Below are positions 10,480-23,800 of a DNA stretch of 64,000 bases, piece after piece. The translations under genes and the position numbers were made by a program. Source of the stretch: Symbiodinium sp. CCMP2592 (Eukaryota > Sar > Dinophyceae > Suessiales > Symbiodiniaceae); assembly GCA_905221615.1 (NCBI GenBank), contig CAJNDT010003835.1, positions 425,793 through 489,792 of the forward strand. Direction: 5' to 3'. The stretch's first letter is position 1. The number at the start of each line of letters is the position of its first letter. The notes under the pieces are model-generated. The model searched no databases. It was not told the DNA's origin and saw only the letters and a list, made by a program, of their open reading frames with translations.

Positions 10480-13400
10480 CATGTGTGTATATATGTCTGT
10501 TTGGAGATATATATATATATATATGTATATAGTCAATGTGTACATACATACATAGTTTTGGACCCCGGAGCCGGTGAGGTGCTCTTTAAAATAGATAGGC
10601 TTTACGGGAGGTGTCGGGTCCCTTAAAGGAGGCCACTTCCCTGGAGCGTTTGGGTTGAGGGTTGAAGTGGAGATAGGTGCAGACGATGCGCGCTCACGAC
10701 AAAGTAGGAACCCCCAAACCCTAAAGCCTAAACCCCAGTGTTGTGACCAATTCTGGCTTCGTTTCGCCGGTCCTTGAACATGTGGGAGTTTCCGAAAATA
10801 GGGAACCCTTATATAGTACCCTAAATAGCAGAATCCTTATTACAAGGACCCCGCAATAAGGTACCCTTCATTTTCGGAAACCCCACTCCCATGTGGCGAG
10901 AACCCAGAGAGCCCAATACTCCTTAATTAATATGATTTAAGCTATGTTCCTTAATTAAGGGGTATTGGGCTCTCTGGGAAGGTTTGCTGAAGCTCTTCCG
11001 ACGCTTCAGCTACCTGAAGGAGTGGCTCGGAAGGATTCAGGCCAAGGGGGTTCCAGGCTTGGAGCGGCTTGGAGCGGAAGTCACCGCGAGTTCCCAAAGA
11101 AGCCCTACATCCTATATCCCGGAACCTAAAGTAGGAACTTAAAGTAATCTTACAAGCGCTACATCTTACAACCCGGAAGCTAAAGTAGTCTTACAAGCCC
11201 CATGACGGCTTAAAACCCTCGCATTTTCAGATTTGTCCTGCAAGCTCTGCAGAGATGGGTTTTGCGAGCATGCACCCTGTACCCCTGCGGCTGTGCTTTT
11301 TTTCAGTATGCGAGATGCACAAGAAACGTTTGTGAAATCTGAGAGATTTTAGACCCGAAAGATCTGCCAGCATATGGTGCAAAGCTGGTCTTACAAGTCA
11401 TGGGCACTGTTCCAGCATAGAAGCCTAAGTGATCACAAATCTCAATAACTCCCCAGGGCTCCTTATCATAGTTACACTATATACTGTACCCCCTCCAAAC
11501 CCTGTTAAAATTATTTTTTGAGGCCCCCGGGGGCCGGCCCCTAGATTATCTAGACTTGGGTGGAGCACGGTCCCTGGGTTACGAAAGCCCCCGGCTTCCA
11601 CTTATAGGGTTTAGGGTTTAGAGACGGTCTAGGAGTTAAGTTGTGATTTAGGGGGTTTGGGTTTTTTCTTGGGCTTAGGGCTGGGGTTTAAATTGTGCCT
11701 AACAGTAGATTTGGGGTTAAAATTGTGCTTTAGGTTTAGAAGCTGGTGGTTGTACAGCAATAGGGTCCAGGACTTAAATTGATCTAGGGTTGCGGATGTT
11801 ACTCAAATAAGGATTCCCAAATATGGTGTAAGGTCTGGGCATACCTACATACCGACACACACACACAGAGACACCAAGGCGCCAGAAACTCTTCATGCCT
11901 CGACAGCAAAGCCGATTGCTCCAGGCTTCGGAAGCTGCTATCCATGGCTACCTCCTGTATGCGAACATTGTGCTGGTCGTTCATCTTCTGCTTCATGGTA
12001 ATGTGCCCTACCCTGGTTTTGGGGTGTGGAGTTCAGGGCGAGGGTAGCGTTCGCGGTTTGGGAATCTCTCTTCCAGGATTGGGTTCCAGCTCCTGGTTCG
12101 CAGCAGGGTTCCCTGTGCCCCAATCTGCAAAACAAGGCCTACCCATAGACCCCGTAGTAGTTCCTTTTTGGGATTACCTTATAGGATTCTACATATGAAC
12201 CCCAAAAAGGAACTACTTTACTATGGGCTCTATGGGTAGGTCTAGGTCTAGGTCTGCTTGGGCCTGCTTCTTCTTTCTGGGGTCGGTTTCCTGCACCTGT
12301 CCTCCCAGGAATATTTGCGTGACGATCTGCCAAGGACCATTTGGGCTATGCTCATGGTGGACCTGGTGCAGCCGTGACACGGCCGCGGCTTTATTTATGG
12401 TTTAGGGTTTAGGGTTCACGGTCCCGTTTCGGAGATGTCACCGCTTTGTGATGATGACTGCATGTGCCGTCATGGTATGCCTGCAGCTGCTCCCTTGGAC
12501 CCAAATAGCTAGAGATATGATTAGCAAGGATTGTCCAATGCCTTGCCAGGTAGGCACTTCGGTCGGTGCGGTTCGGCAACCCTGTCTGTGCTTACCCCGC
12601 CCCCGAAGCATCTCCCAGGTCCCACTGTATTACTGATGTCCTCAGATCCGGCGTCTGCCCTGGCCCTGAAGCCTTGCTAAACCCCTACACCCCCTATAAA
12701 CCCTAAACCCTGGCCCTCCTGCCTACATCTCATAGCACCCGAGGCTCATCACCGAGCTCGGGAAAGCCGGAGAGTTTGGCGACTGCGAGCAACTGGACTC
12801 TTCTTTCGGAGTCGAAATGTAAGCGCAGGGTGTAGGGTTTAGGCTTTTTTTTTGGGGGCTTAGGGTTGAGGGGGAAGCTCAATGTAAGGGTGCCATAATA
12901 AGGAAACCATATCCAGTTCAATAAACCATCCGTGTTACAACACAGAGTCCCCATGATGGGCTGTGAACTCCCCATTGCGGTAACAGTTCCTTGCTATCAA
13001 CCCCTATTATGGTAAATTACCCTGAGCCCGAAACCCTAAAACACCCCAAACCTTAAACCTTAAAGCCCTATACGGTAAACCCTATAAACCCTAGAGCCCT
13101 ATCATACTGACATGCGCTCCTTGATCCCAGGCAATGTCTCCGAGCAGCCGCGTCGGCCGGGTCCTCGTGTGTTTTTGTTGTTCGAGCTCAGGGTTTTGGG
13201 AATTTGGGGTTTTAAACTCATGGCTTTCGGGTTTAGGGTTTAGGGGTTTAGGGGTTTAAGGGGTTAGGGGTTTAGGGGTTTAGGGTTTAGGGGTTTAGGG
13301 TTCAGGGTCTGGGGCTTGGGTTTTTTATTGTTTGGATGCATTCCAAAGCTTTTTCTATGAGTTATGGCCCCCCCAGCCACTCGTAGTGACACTATGGGAT

Positions 13401-16400
13401 GATGCTACTTACAATAGGAAGGTCTTACGATTACGATATTCCTATCATACCGCTCTTGCGGTACGGGTTTCTCGAGCGTAAAGGCACCTGTGGGCTTGAG
13501 AGGTTGGGGGTTTTGGGGTGGTACGATTTAGGGCTTAGTGGGCTTCGGGAGATACTCTTCCTTCGGAAGAAATACTGAGGCCTCATTCTTAGAGCTTTAA
13601 CTAATGTCATGTTTGTCTTTTTGGTGTTTAAGGGCCTGGAGTTGATCCGGTTCTTCCTAGCGGGCCTAGCATGGTTGAACATCAAAAAGGGTCTACTTCT
13701 TTTGGGTTTTTTGGGGCAGGGACCTCCGTGTCTAGGCCACTGTGCTCTCGTGTCTGCAGGGGTGTTTTGATTTTTGGGGTTTGGGCCATTGGGTTTCGTG
13801 CTGCTCTGTGGGGAGAGAGTTCTACGGGCTGGCAGGGCTTCTAAATCTTCACCTCTCAGGGTTTACCCATAGGCCCCATAGTAGTTCCTTTTTGGGACTA
13901 CCTGAATGAATTCTATTTATGAAGCCCAAAAAGGAACTACCTTGGGGGCCTTGGGGTAGGCGTTCTTGGGACTTCAAGCTCAGATGTCTAGGCTTCGAGG
14001 TTTAGTGTTGGTGAGAGGGTATGTAGATAGGAGCAGATTTATGTAGGATGGGCTCCAGGCTTGGAAGTTTAGGGTCCCGGAGTAGAGGCTTGAGGGGTCT
14101 TGGAGTAAGGGAAGCTTTGACCGTTGGAGTTCAGGTGCTAGCCCGCCTAGGCCTGTTGCAGACAACTTTGCCAGCAGTGCAGGACCCTTGATTTTGGAGG
14201 TTCGGGATCTAGGCTTTCGGAGTTGGGGCGGGGGGTTTTGGGTCAGAGGATGTCACAGGTGCAGTCGTGTTTGAGAAATTTCAGGTTTGGTTTTATGGTT
14301 TTCATTTACGAGCTCTCATTTTTGGTTACTTGTTGCAGTGTTCGACGGATCGGAGTTTCCGTTGGAGCAATCTGCAGGTCTATTTTTTTTTTGCCTGCGT
14401 TCCTGCAACCCGCTTTTCGAAAGGGCTCATGGCATATCGTGCGGTGAACGGTTTCTTCGTGGGGGGCGCCGTGCTCATCGCACTTTACTCCTGGGCCGTC
14501 TACGGGGCTCTCACAGAATGGCTGATCCCTTTGGGTCGCGCGGTCCATCCGGACATGGAAGCTGCCTTCGTAACAGAGAAGGCGTCGATCTACCTCCATG
14601 CATTGACCTCGGCAACCGCCTTGGCAATTGGTCCATTCCAGGTGATCCCATCTTTTCGCCGAACGCATATGTTTGCACATCGCTGGGCCGGCCGTGTGTA
14701 CTTTCTGTGCGGCACGATGGGCTCTGTCACAGGCGGGATTGTGGCCATGAAAGCCCAGGGAGGCGTCGTTGGGCAAGTGGGCTTTATGTGCCTCTCGGTA
14801 GCATGGACGCTGAGCAATATGATTGGCTTTGCTGCGATTGCATTCCCCAAGATTCGATCTGTACCGGTCCATGAACGGGCCATGCAAATCAGCTGTGCCC
14901 TGGCATACTCAGCGGTGTCTCTGCGCATCATGCTTCCTGTTGCGATACTCACGGAATTCCAGCCTGTTTACGGTGCCATCGCGTGGCTTTGCTGGACGGT
15001 GAATCTCGTCGTCTTGGAGTTCATCCGCTGCTACTTCCTGGACACAAGTGCGAATAACGCCACACCGAAGATCGTGACGCTGGAGCCTGCAGAGACGTCG
15101 GCGTAGAGAGCTGAGAGCCTCCTCAGATTTCGGGTTCTGGGCTCACGAAGGGTATCGAGCTCACTGGAACTTAGAGCCATGTTTCTGAACGGGCGAACTT
15201 CTGCAGAAGAGTTGAGATTTTGGAATGTGTTTTGGGTTGCGGGATGTGTTCATTTGTCATAAGATCTGCCGAAGGAACCTGTTCGCACGGACCAGCACGT
15301 GCAACATTTGAAGTCATGCACCAGAGGATGGTGCGTTGCTTTGGCGGCAACCTTTCAGACGCACACAAGATGTAAGCAACAATTACGTAAGAGTCTGCTG
15401 ACCCGCGACTTTGTGCATCTATGTGCTTAACGTGAGGTTTCCCTTTGAGAGTTGCGTCGTTGATATGGCTAAATGGTCGCCGTTCCCTTGCCATGGCACC
15501 GAGGGGAATTCTAAGAATCTCCAAAACACCCCGGTTGCTAATCGCAGGGCAGACTGACGTGGGTACCTGCAATCGCCTTTGACAGCTTGTGGCTTGAGAA
15601 CCCAAGGATGGGTTACGGTTTAATATAGGGGCCTTAATAATTACCTATACTGTTTCATGGGATCCTTATGATTAATTAGAACTATAGTATAAAATGCCCC
15701 AAACCCTTATTCTACTGATTGAGGCCCCTATAGTACGGGTTCAGAGGCGGGTCCCCGTGTATCGGTCACGTGGCATGTTGTTGCCCTTTAACTACCTCGC
15801 TCATCAGATGTACGGATCGCCTGCCGCCGATCCAGGCTTGCCTGGTCCTGACCGAACTGAATCCTGTTCCAGAGTCGGGCCCAACCCCTTCGCGAACAAA
15901 GACACTACGTAGCAGCGTTTGATAATAGATGCCTCTTTTCTTACCCTGTAGGATGGGACCAATTCATCGAAACATATTGAAACATCGTAAAGGGGAGTAG
16001 CTTTGCCAGAGAATTCGGGGCAAGCATCCTATCTGAACTATCCGAGCTTGGCAATGCCAAGATGCCTGCGAAAGACTCCGTGATTGACTTCACCCCTAAA
16101 CTTGGTCCGCACAATGGACTTTCTAAACCCCAAGAACCTTACATCGCAAATCCCCTGCACTCCGAAGATCAGGCTCAAAGCTCGGGGCCCAACTGCAACA
16201 GGAACCGCAACGGGAACCGTTTAAGAACTCTTTAGTCACCCCCAAAGCCAGGCGTACAGGTACCTACAAGCGGAACCCAAGTACCCTAGTTTCCTCAGGA
16301 GTCTGTTTTATAGCTACCTCAGAATGCTAATGCTAAGGCTAATCGCAATCATAACAACACTACAAGATGAAAAAATGCATTAATGCAATAATAGCAAAAT

Positions 16401-19400
16401 ACTAACATAATAGTAAGATCATACTAACCATAATAAGAATACGAACCACAACAGCAACACCAGCAGCAACAACAACAACAACAACACTATCAACAGCAAG
16501 AAAATATCAATAACAAGATCAAAAGCAACATCAAGAACAACAACAAGTATAACAGTACCAATTAATAATACCAGAAATAATGACAGCAATACGCCCCAAA
16601 GCCCTATTCCATTTGTCCATGCCCCTGAAATCACCGATTCAGGTGATGGATGCGAACTTGCTGCTTTTCAAGAGCCTTGCATTCGAACGCCGGTGGGATG
16701 TTCCAGGGTTGAGGCTTCAGGGCTTAAGGGTTCAGGGGTAATAATAATTACCCTAACCATCGCACGCTTGAAAAAACACTGGATTTCGCTTGAAAATACC
16801 AATCGATTCTGCTGCGCTTGAAAATACCATGTGCGCTTGGCATTTTCTATCGGACCCGCTAGGAATCGGTTGGGATGCTATTTTCTCCGCTAGGTTCTCC
16901 GCTAGGTTTTTATCATCGATTCCGCAAGGTTTTTCATCAACGATTTCGCTTGGTTTCCCGTGCCCAGCACACCAAAAACATCGAGCCCAACCCGGAATTC
17001 TGAAGCACACAGGTCTTCACAGGTTTTCACAGAATTTCACAGGTTTTCACAGAATTTCACAGATCTTCACAGATTAGTCTGTGAAGATCTGTGAAATTCT
17101 GTGAAGATCTGTGAAATTCTGTGAAGATCTGTGAAAACCTGTGAAGATCTGTGAAAACCTGTGAAGATCTGTGAAAACCTGTGAAACCAGAAATCGCAGG
17201 CTTCAAGCCCGGTCAAACACCCGTGCTCCTGAATGCTCCGCTTGGTTTTTGCTATATGCTGCTATTGGTTCCCCGCTAGGTTTTTGTTTCGCTTGGTTTT
17301 CACAGAAAACTAGTGGATCCGCTTGAAAATATCAATCGGACCCAATCCGCTTGAAACTACCAATCGAATCCGTTTTTTTCTGTCGGCCGATGGATAGGGT
17401 ACCTATACTATTTTGGGGGTTCCTCATTATAAGTATAGTATAGTGGGGCCGCAAAACCCTATTCTAGTTATTGGCGCCCCTATATTAGGGGGTAGGGTTT
17501 GGGCTTGTCGCGGGGCTTGTCGTGCTACTTGAGCTGATAGGGTTCAAGGGCTTTTTCTGTTGCGCCACCCTGATCCCGAATCCATACTCGCAATGCGCAC
17601 AAGTGCCGTACAACGGTAGGCCTCACTAGCTCGAAACCCTGGAAGATGTTCTGTAGACCCCTTCATCAGGGGTCTACATGAAGCCTCGGCCCTGAAATCA
17701 AACCCGCAGTCACCAAGTGGCAAAGTGCTCGAGCGAAAACTCACAAAACCCTACCTGGCATGTTGGTTTAGGAAGAGCTGGTGTTCCGAAGGTGTCGGGC
17801 TGAAATTGAAAGGTCGAGGGTCGCGAAAAGCGGCTGAAAAGCGTCTCTCCGGCATTTTGAAGCGGAAATGTGGAAACCTTAAACCCCGAACCATACGCCT
17901 CGCCTGGATTGTCCGAGTGTGAGACCCTGAACATAAAAACAGTGAGTGAGCACAAAGCACTAAACAACAGTCTTGAAACCTTAAGCCCTAAACCTTAAGC
18001 TATCAAACCTACGGCAGAGATGAATCCGATAGCTCCGTCCTCAGAGCCTGCTTAGACAAAAGCAAGGACCGTGATCGCCGGTGACAGCTGGGGCAGAATC
18101 GCAGTGCCGGTGATCGAGGCATGTGACTGCCCTCTCCGCTAAGAGTTTAGGGATTAAGGGTTTAGGGTTTGATATGGAGGCCTACAGAATCTAACTATTG
18201 AGGCCGGTTTGTTTTGGCTCAGGTTTCAGGGTTCAGTAATCCCTGCCGAAACTCTTGCGCAGAAATTGCAGTTTTTTGTTTGCTTTGCGGAGGGCGCCAG
18301 TCCGATCCAAGTGCTTGGGGAGTTTGTGTTCTACATCGCAACGTATGATCGTCTCTCCGTTTCGAGGTTTAGTAGGTTTGAGTCCTAAAGTTCACAGAAC
18401 AAAAGCCCACACGGGTCCAAACTCTCCTGAAGCCGCATAAACCCGACTTGTCGAGCTGGAAGCTCTGGGCGCAGGTTCATGGTTAGTTAAAGGTGGGGTT
18501 AGATGTAGGATAGCTACAGTTATAACCCATATTAGAGGACTTTATAAAGCCTCACTTGTAACTACCCATGAACCTCCAAGTAGAGCTCCCTGAAAGCCTT
18601 CAGCATTCAGCCTAAACTCCCCCAAAGCAGAAACCAAAGAGCTGCCCGGCTGCAAAAGCGCTAACCTAGAAGTGAGTAGGCAACCTTTAACCTTTTTTGG
18701 GTAGTATAGTCCCTATATAACCCCTATATAACCAAAAACGTTAGCCTTCAGATCCCCATGATACCCCGACAAGTAGACTAAGCCTCAACACCCAAAGACC
18801 AAAAGCGCCGAACCCGAAACCCCCAAACCCGACAGTCGTACATCCTACGAAGTCGCACCGAAAAGTTCTTGTCTGGCTCGCCAGAGTTGCTAGAGTGTAC
18901 TTAAAAAGGCCCCAAACCCCAAACTCAAAAGCCAAGCTCAGAAAACCTCCGAGGGGTCTTGTAATGGGGTCCTTGCAAGGATACGATAATGAGGTTACTT
19001 TAGGGTTTGTTTCAGCGGTTCAGGGTTTGGGGTTGAGGCCTATCCCGCGACGGCGATCATCTTTGTAGGCTCCTTGCTCACGCTGGTTTTTGGAGCCCCT
19101 CGGCTCTGTCTTTCTTCGCGCTTCGAGGTACTACAAGACTCTAAGGGTACTATGACAAAGGGGCCTTAATAATTAGAATAGGGTTCCTTTAAAGAGGTCT
19201 CTAAGGGCTACCATAACGATATGCTTCGAGGTACCGGAGGGCTCTATAGTTCCTGTTCAAGTATTCCAAGTAGGGTCCTTTTACTGCGATGTCCAGTAGT
19301 CTTGTTCTGCTTCCTAGTCAGTATTGAGTGCCGTCTTCTCATGATTCATATCACAGTCCCTACACCAGCTCATGGTGGACGGGAAGCATCTTCTGCCCGC

Positions 19401-20783
19401 TCCCACCCCCCCCCCCCCGAGACCTAACACCAACAAAGGAATATTAGAGTAGCACAGGTGATTCAGTCTGAAGCGGTGCAAAGCCTTCTCTTCTGAAGCT
19501 TCCCGCTGAGGTGCTTAACCTGATCGTCGCTGTAGTGGCAACTTGGATTTGATGCCTAGAAAAGCAACCCCGGGGTAGTGCTGATCCTACGTAGCGTCTC
19601 CGTTGTAGTCCCTTTTCTGGTTTACCGAGTTTATGTTCCAGGGTCCTAAGTATAAAATGGGTTTACCAAAACAAGGAACTACAACGGAGACTATAGGTAA
19701 AACCTTAAGCCGCTTTCATCTCCTTTCCGGCCTTGCTGATGACGGGAGCCGATGTGCTTCAGCACACCCTGAACTCTCGCGGTTGAAAGGTTTGCAGTAC
19801 GTAGAGCCCTAAATGTTTAGCCCTAAATGTTTACAGCAACCGGCCGGGTTCTAGGGTTTAAGAGTCTGGGTCGAGGTTCCTTGGCCTCTCGACCATGTTT
19901 TGATGCGAAGCACATAAAGCCATACAGTCATGCGGATGTTTCAGAAGCATCAGTTCCTGTATCCGTCTGACGGGGAATCCAAGCCTGGCGATTGCCGATG
20001 CGGAGTGTGAGAGTCGAAAAGGCTTCTCGAAGCATCAGAAATGACCACACCAAGGTAGACACCTTTGCTGAAGCACGCGAGAAGGATGTCCTAAACCTGG
20101 CCGAGGACGGCTGTACATGTCCAAGTTTTGACCCTGCAGTGACTAGGGGCTGCCCTTCTGCGGCTTGTTGTATCTGCCATGGATAATACTTCGTTCTTGT
20201 GGTCGCTACTGCTGCAGTTGGCCAGTGCTGTGCTTGCTGTTCTGCACGGGCGAGCTGCAGTCCTCCTCAGACCAGCGCCGCAGGAGATGGAAACCGACAT
20301 CGAAATGGACAAGAAGTTCCTACAGAATCTGTGTGTCAGTTTGGAGTTCTTATTATGACCGCCCGCCCTCTACAAGAGCAGATGAGAGGGAACGGGCCTT
20401 CTACTGCAGACCTGAAGCACATTCACAGAATCGATTGCAGTAAGCTGCACACAACAGTGCCTATGAACTGACAATGTGTAAGGAAAGAGTGCAAGGACTA
20501 AGTCTTGCAGTCCTAATGCTTTAACCCCTTTAACAGATGCGGCTTCGAGGGACGTCCCCTAGCAAGAAGCTACCATCTGGCAAGGGAGCTTAGAATAATG
20601 CCATACAGCATATAGCAGTATAGCATATCATACATTACACATAATGTCTCTTTCCGTGATGTATGACCTTCAAGTATGTATCCTGTAATGTGTATTGTAT
20701 GTGTGTATATATATATATAGAGAGAGAGAGAGAGGTGTAGATGTATATACAGATGTATATGTATAATATAGATATGCACCTAC

Positions 20784-20844
<61 letters not shown>

Positions 20845-23800
20845 CGTATGTGTTGTATATAGTCTGTAATGAATATCCAGATGCACTACGCCCAACCAAT
20901 TATATTTAATTTGTAGTATATACATATATACAAAAATCAATAAATGCATATATATATATATATGTTCAATACAAACTGATCCAAAGTTCAGAACAGATCA
21001 CAACCGACTGCAAAGATGACTTGGCAACACTGCAGGTTTGGGCTAGCCTACTGCCCAGAGGCTCCATAGCAGTTCCTTTTGGGGGCTCATATTTCATTCC
21101 TATAAGGTAGTAAAGAGGCTCCATAGTAGTTCCTTTTTTGGGATTACCGTATAGGATTGAAAAAGGAAACCCCCACAAAGGAACTACAATGGAGCCTTGG
21201 GGTATTCCGTGGATGAATCCATGGTGCCTAGGAAGATCTTCGATCGTGTGGATGAAGACGGAAGTGCCTTGTGCTGTAAAGCTTGAGGGTTTGCGGCTTA
21301 GAATGTACTGCCTGGTTTAAAAGAGTTTAGGGCTGAGGGGGGGAAACAAGAACACAGAGGGATACTACCATATGAAATGCCAAGAAAGCCAGCTAGCTAT
21401 TTGCTTCAATGACCGCATCTCCTGGATAGCTACGAGCTACGTCTTGGGCCCGAACTGAATCTCTGTAGGCAGTCTGTAGGTATGAGGCCAGTGATCTCGT
21501 AGTGGGTTCCAGCTTGAACCTCATAGGTTGTTGGGGATTGATGAACCATTGCTCAGCCCCAGATCCTAGACTAAGAAACAGAAACCGGAATGCAAACCCT
21601 GTGGCCGCAGCTGCTAATTGGGCAAGGAGTTTGTTTCACAGCCTTCAGCCCCCCCCAACACCGGTATCCCAATCTCCACCGGCCCCCCCTGCTACCACTT
21701 GCCCCCGCGCGTTTCTGCTTTTCCAGCAAGATTCCCGTGCACCTCTGCTGAAGTGTGCTGGATCGCACCCACGAGACTTCGAAGTCACGTGGTTTCGTGC
21801 TCCCTCCTTGTGTGAATCATGTTTCTTCCGGTCACATCGAAATTTTTAAAGACTATCCACGAGGAGGTGACTCCGACTGGCACCATACGGCAACCTTTAT
21901 TGAATTATTCGTTCAAAATCGCGCATGACTTCCCTGGAGAGTCCGAGCAACCCCAAAACGTTTAATCCGGTGATAACTGGATCAAATCTCCCCAACCCCC
22001 ATATGCAAAAATGACTAGCCCAAAACCCTGGAACACAAGAGCACACACACAACGCGAACCTAGAACTTTTAACGATCATCCGCCCCACTTTCACTGCAAA
22101 GCTTCCAGCCAACTAGTAGACCTCCGAAACCCTAAACCCCTGAAACTGACGATGATCAGGTGGGGAGCTCACTCTCAGCGAGCTAATTGAAGGAGCCAGG
22201 AAAGCCACTGCCCCAGAGGTTTTGTTTGAACCAGGTGTTTCGGGAAAGGCGTTTTGGGTCTTAAAGGATTAGGGCTCGGAGCAGACAGCAGACGTATACT
22301 TGTATTCTTTATGATATAAGGCATCATCTCGCCGATTTAGTTTTTAGTGGTCAGGGTTCGTAGATGGACAAGTGTCTACATACGGTTTTTTGGCGTGTTT
22401 TTAGGGTTTGGTTTTTGGATTTTAGGTGAAGGTTCAACTTCAGACGAATATCATGGCTATGACAGTGTGAACCGTGGGGGGGGGTTAGGGACAACGTTAG
22501 ATTTTTTGAGGTGCGAGTGCGTCTGGGTTTGGGTTCAGGATTTTCGGTGGTTGAACCTTTTCAGTCTCTTGTCCAGTCTTATCCTATGCACCTGAAGTTC
22601 GATCAAATCCTTGAGCCTTTACCCCGAATGATTTCCCTGAACCTTGAAAGCCCCAACTGTTCAATTGCGAGCATAAAGGCACTAAAGTTTTTCCAGGAAA
22701 GGGCCATCAACCCAGAACATGTACCCCGAACCTTGAACCCTGAAGCCCAAAACCCCGAGAGAAACAGCTGCACCTGTGGCTACAGCTTCCATAGTGCTAG
22801 ACAGAGAACATGCCATATGCCGCGACCCAAAACTTTAAAACCCTCATGCGACTGTAGTACCCTGAACCCTAAACCTTGTCGAGTTCCGGGATATCGGGGT
22901 GAAGAGTTTAGGGTAAGGGCCCCGGATCTCTATAGGGTTCCTTTAAGCGATCTCTACAGGGTTCCTTTGAGGGATCTCTACAGTGTATCATCTTTGCCCC
23001 TCCTGCCAACGCTCAGGATACTGAGTTCCAGAGCCGCCTCCGCGTCATGGACATCGATGAGGCCGGTACGCGCGGGCGTAATGTAGGGGCCTTAAGAATT
23101 AGAATAGCATTCCCTTTTCCTTTCAAAGGGGACTATAAGGATTACTGAGAGGGCTATTTCAAGGGTTTAGTATACGGGGCTTTAGAATTAGAATAGGGTT
23201 CGGGGTATATTATTTTATTTTAACTACAATATAAAAGGAACCTACCAAACCCTCTTCTAGTTATTTAGCCCCCTGCATTAAGCGCGTCCTTTCAAAGGGT
23301 ACTAAGCAAGGGCTCCTTGTCAGGTCCCTTGAAAGGGTACGGTGATGGGGTCATTAGGAGGGTGCCTTTAAGAGTACCGCGATAGGGATCGTTATGATAT
23401 CTATTGGGGTTTCCGGTCTGGAGGGTGGTGGGGATTTTTTATTTGGAATCTCGCTTTAAGATTTTCCATCCGAAAGCCCTCGATTTAGGGCTTTGGGGGG
23501 GGCTACTGTCAAGGTTTATGATGGGAATCCCACCGTGAGGCTGACTTGCAGCAGCTCTTTCAGATGATCGACACCGACGGCCTCGCGACAGCACCGGACA
23601 GTAGTCTACCCTGAACGCGAAATCCTATGCTGCGGTCGGGTTCCGAAGGTCTCTGCATTGCTGGGGTTCAGCACCCTTATCCCCATTTAGGGTCGTCTCT
23701 TTTTCAAACACGATCAAGGCAGGTGCAACACTTTCCCAAGCTTCATGCGCGGGGATCAAGTCCCGCCAAGCAGGTCGAACGTAACCCTACCTGAAGGTTC

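Larger units (their letters stand above)
15107..18066. other. Long channel intron, 3' part
   Basis: After the DUF2306 stop: IE-F, an A-rich region with AACAACAAC repeats (16430-16570), the large inverted array, IE-F again and a dispersed-repeat copy. An open patch near 17800-17880 (KAAEKRLSGILKRK) may be a missed exon. Confidence 0.5.

Noticed and set aside
12436-12475. Cys-rich channel loop exon (SPLCDDDCMCRH)
   Set aside because: Attractive for the S5-pore loop, but its phase does not fit the donor at 12374 and no acceptor choice resolves it. Left unassigned.
14308-14331. TCATTTTTGGTTACTTG upstream of the DUF2306 gene as a leader relic
   Set aside because: Too many mismatches and an indel; not better than chance in T-rich DNA.
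14287-14887. Long alternative frames on both strands over the DUF2306 gene
   Set aside because: Shadows of the membrane-protein frame; lack hydrophobic periodicity or motifs.
18204-18222. GGTTTGTTTTGGCTCAGG as a leader relic
   Set aside because: Only the TTTTGGCTCA core matches, it lies in a channel intron and no intronless gene follows.
20179-20358. Independent 59-codon secreted-peptide ORF
   Set aside because: Its second half is the channel exon 20284-20330 in the same frame; the first half is intron.
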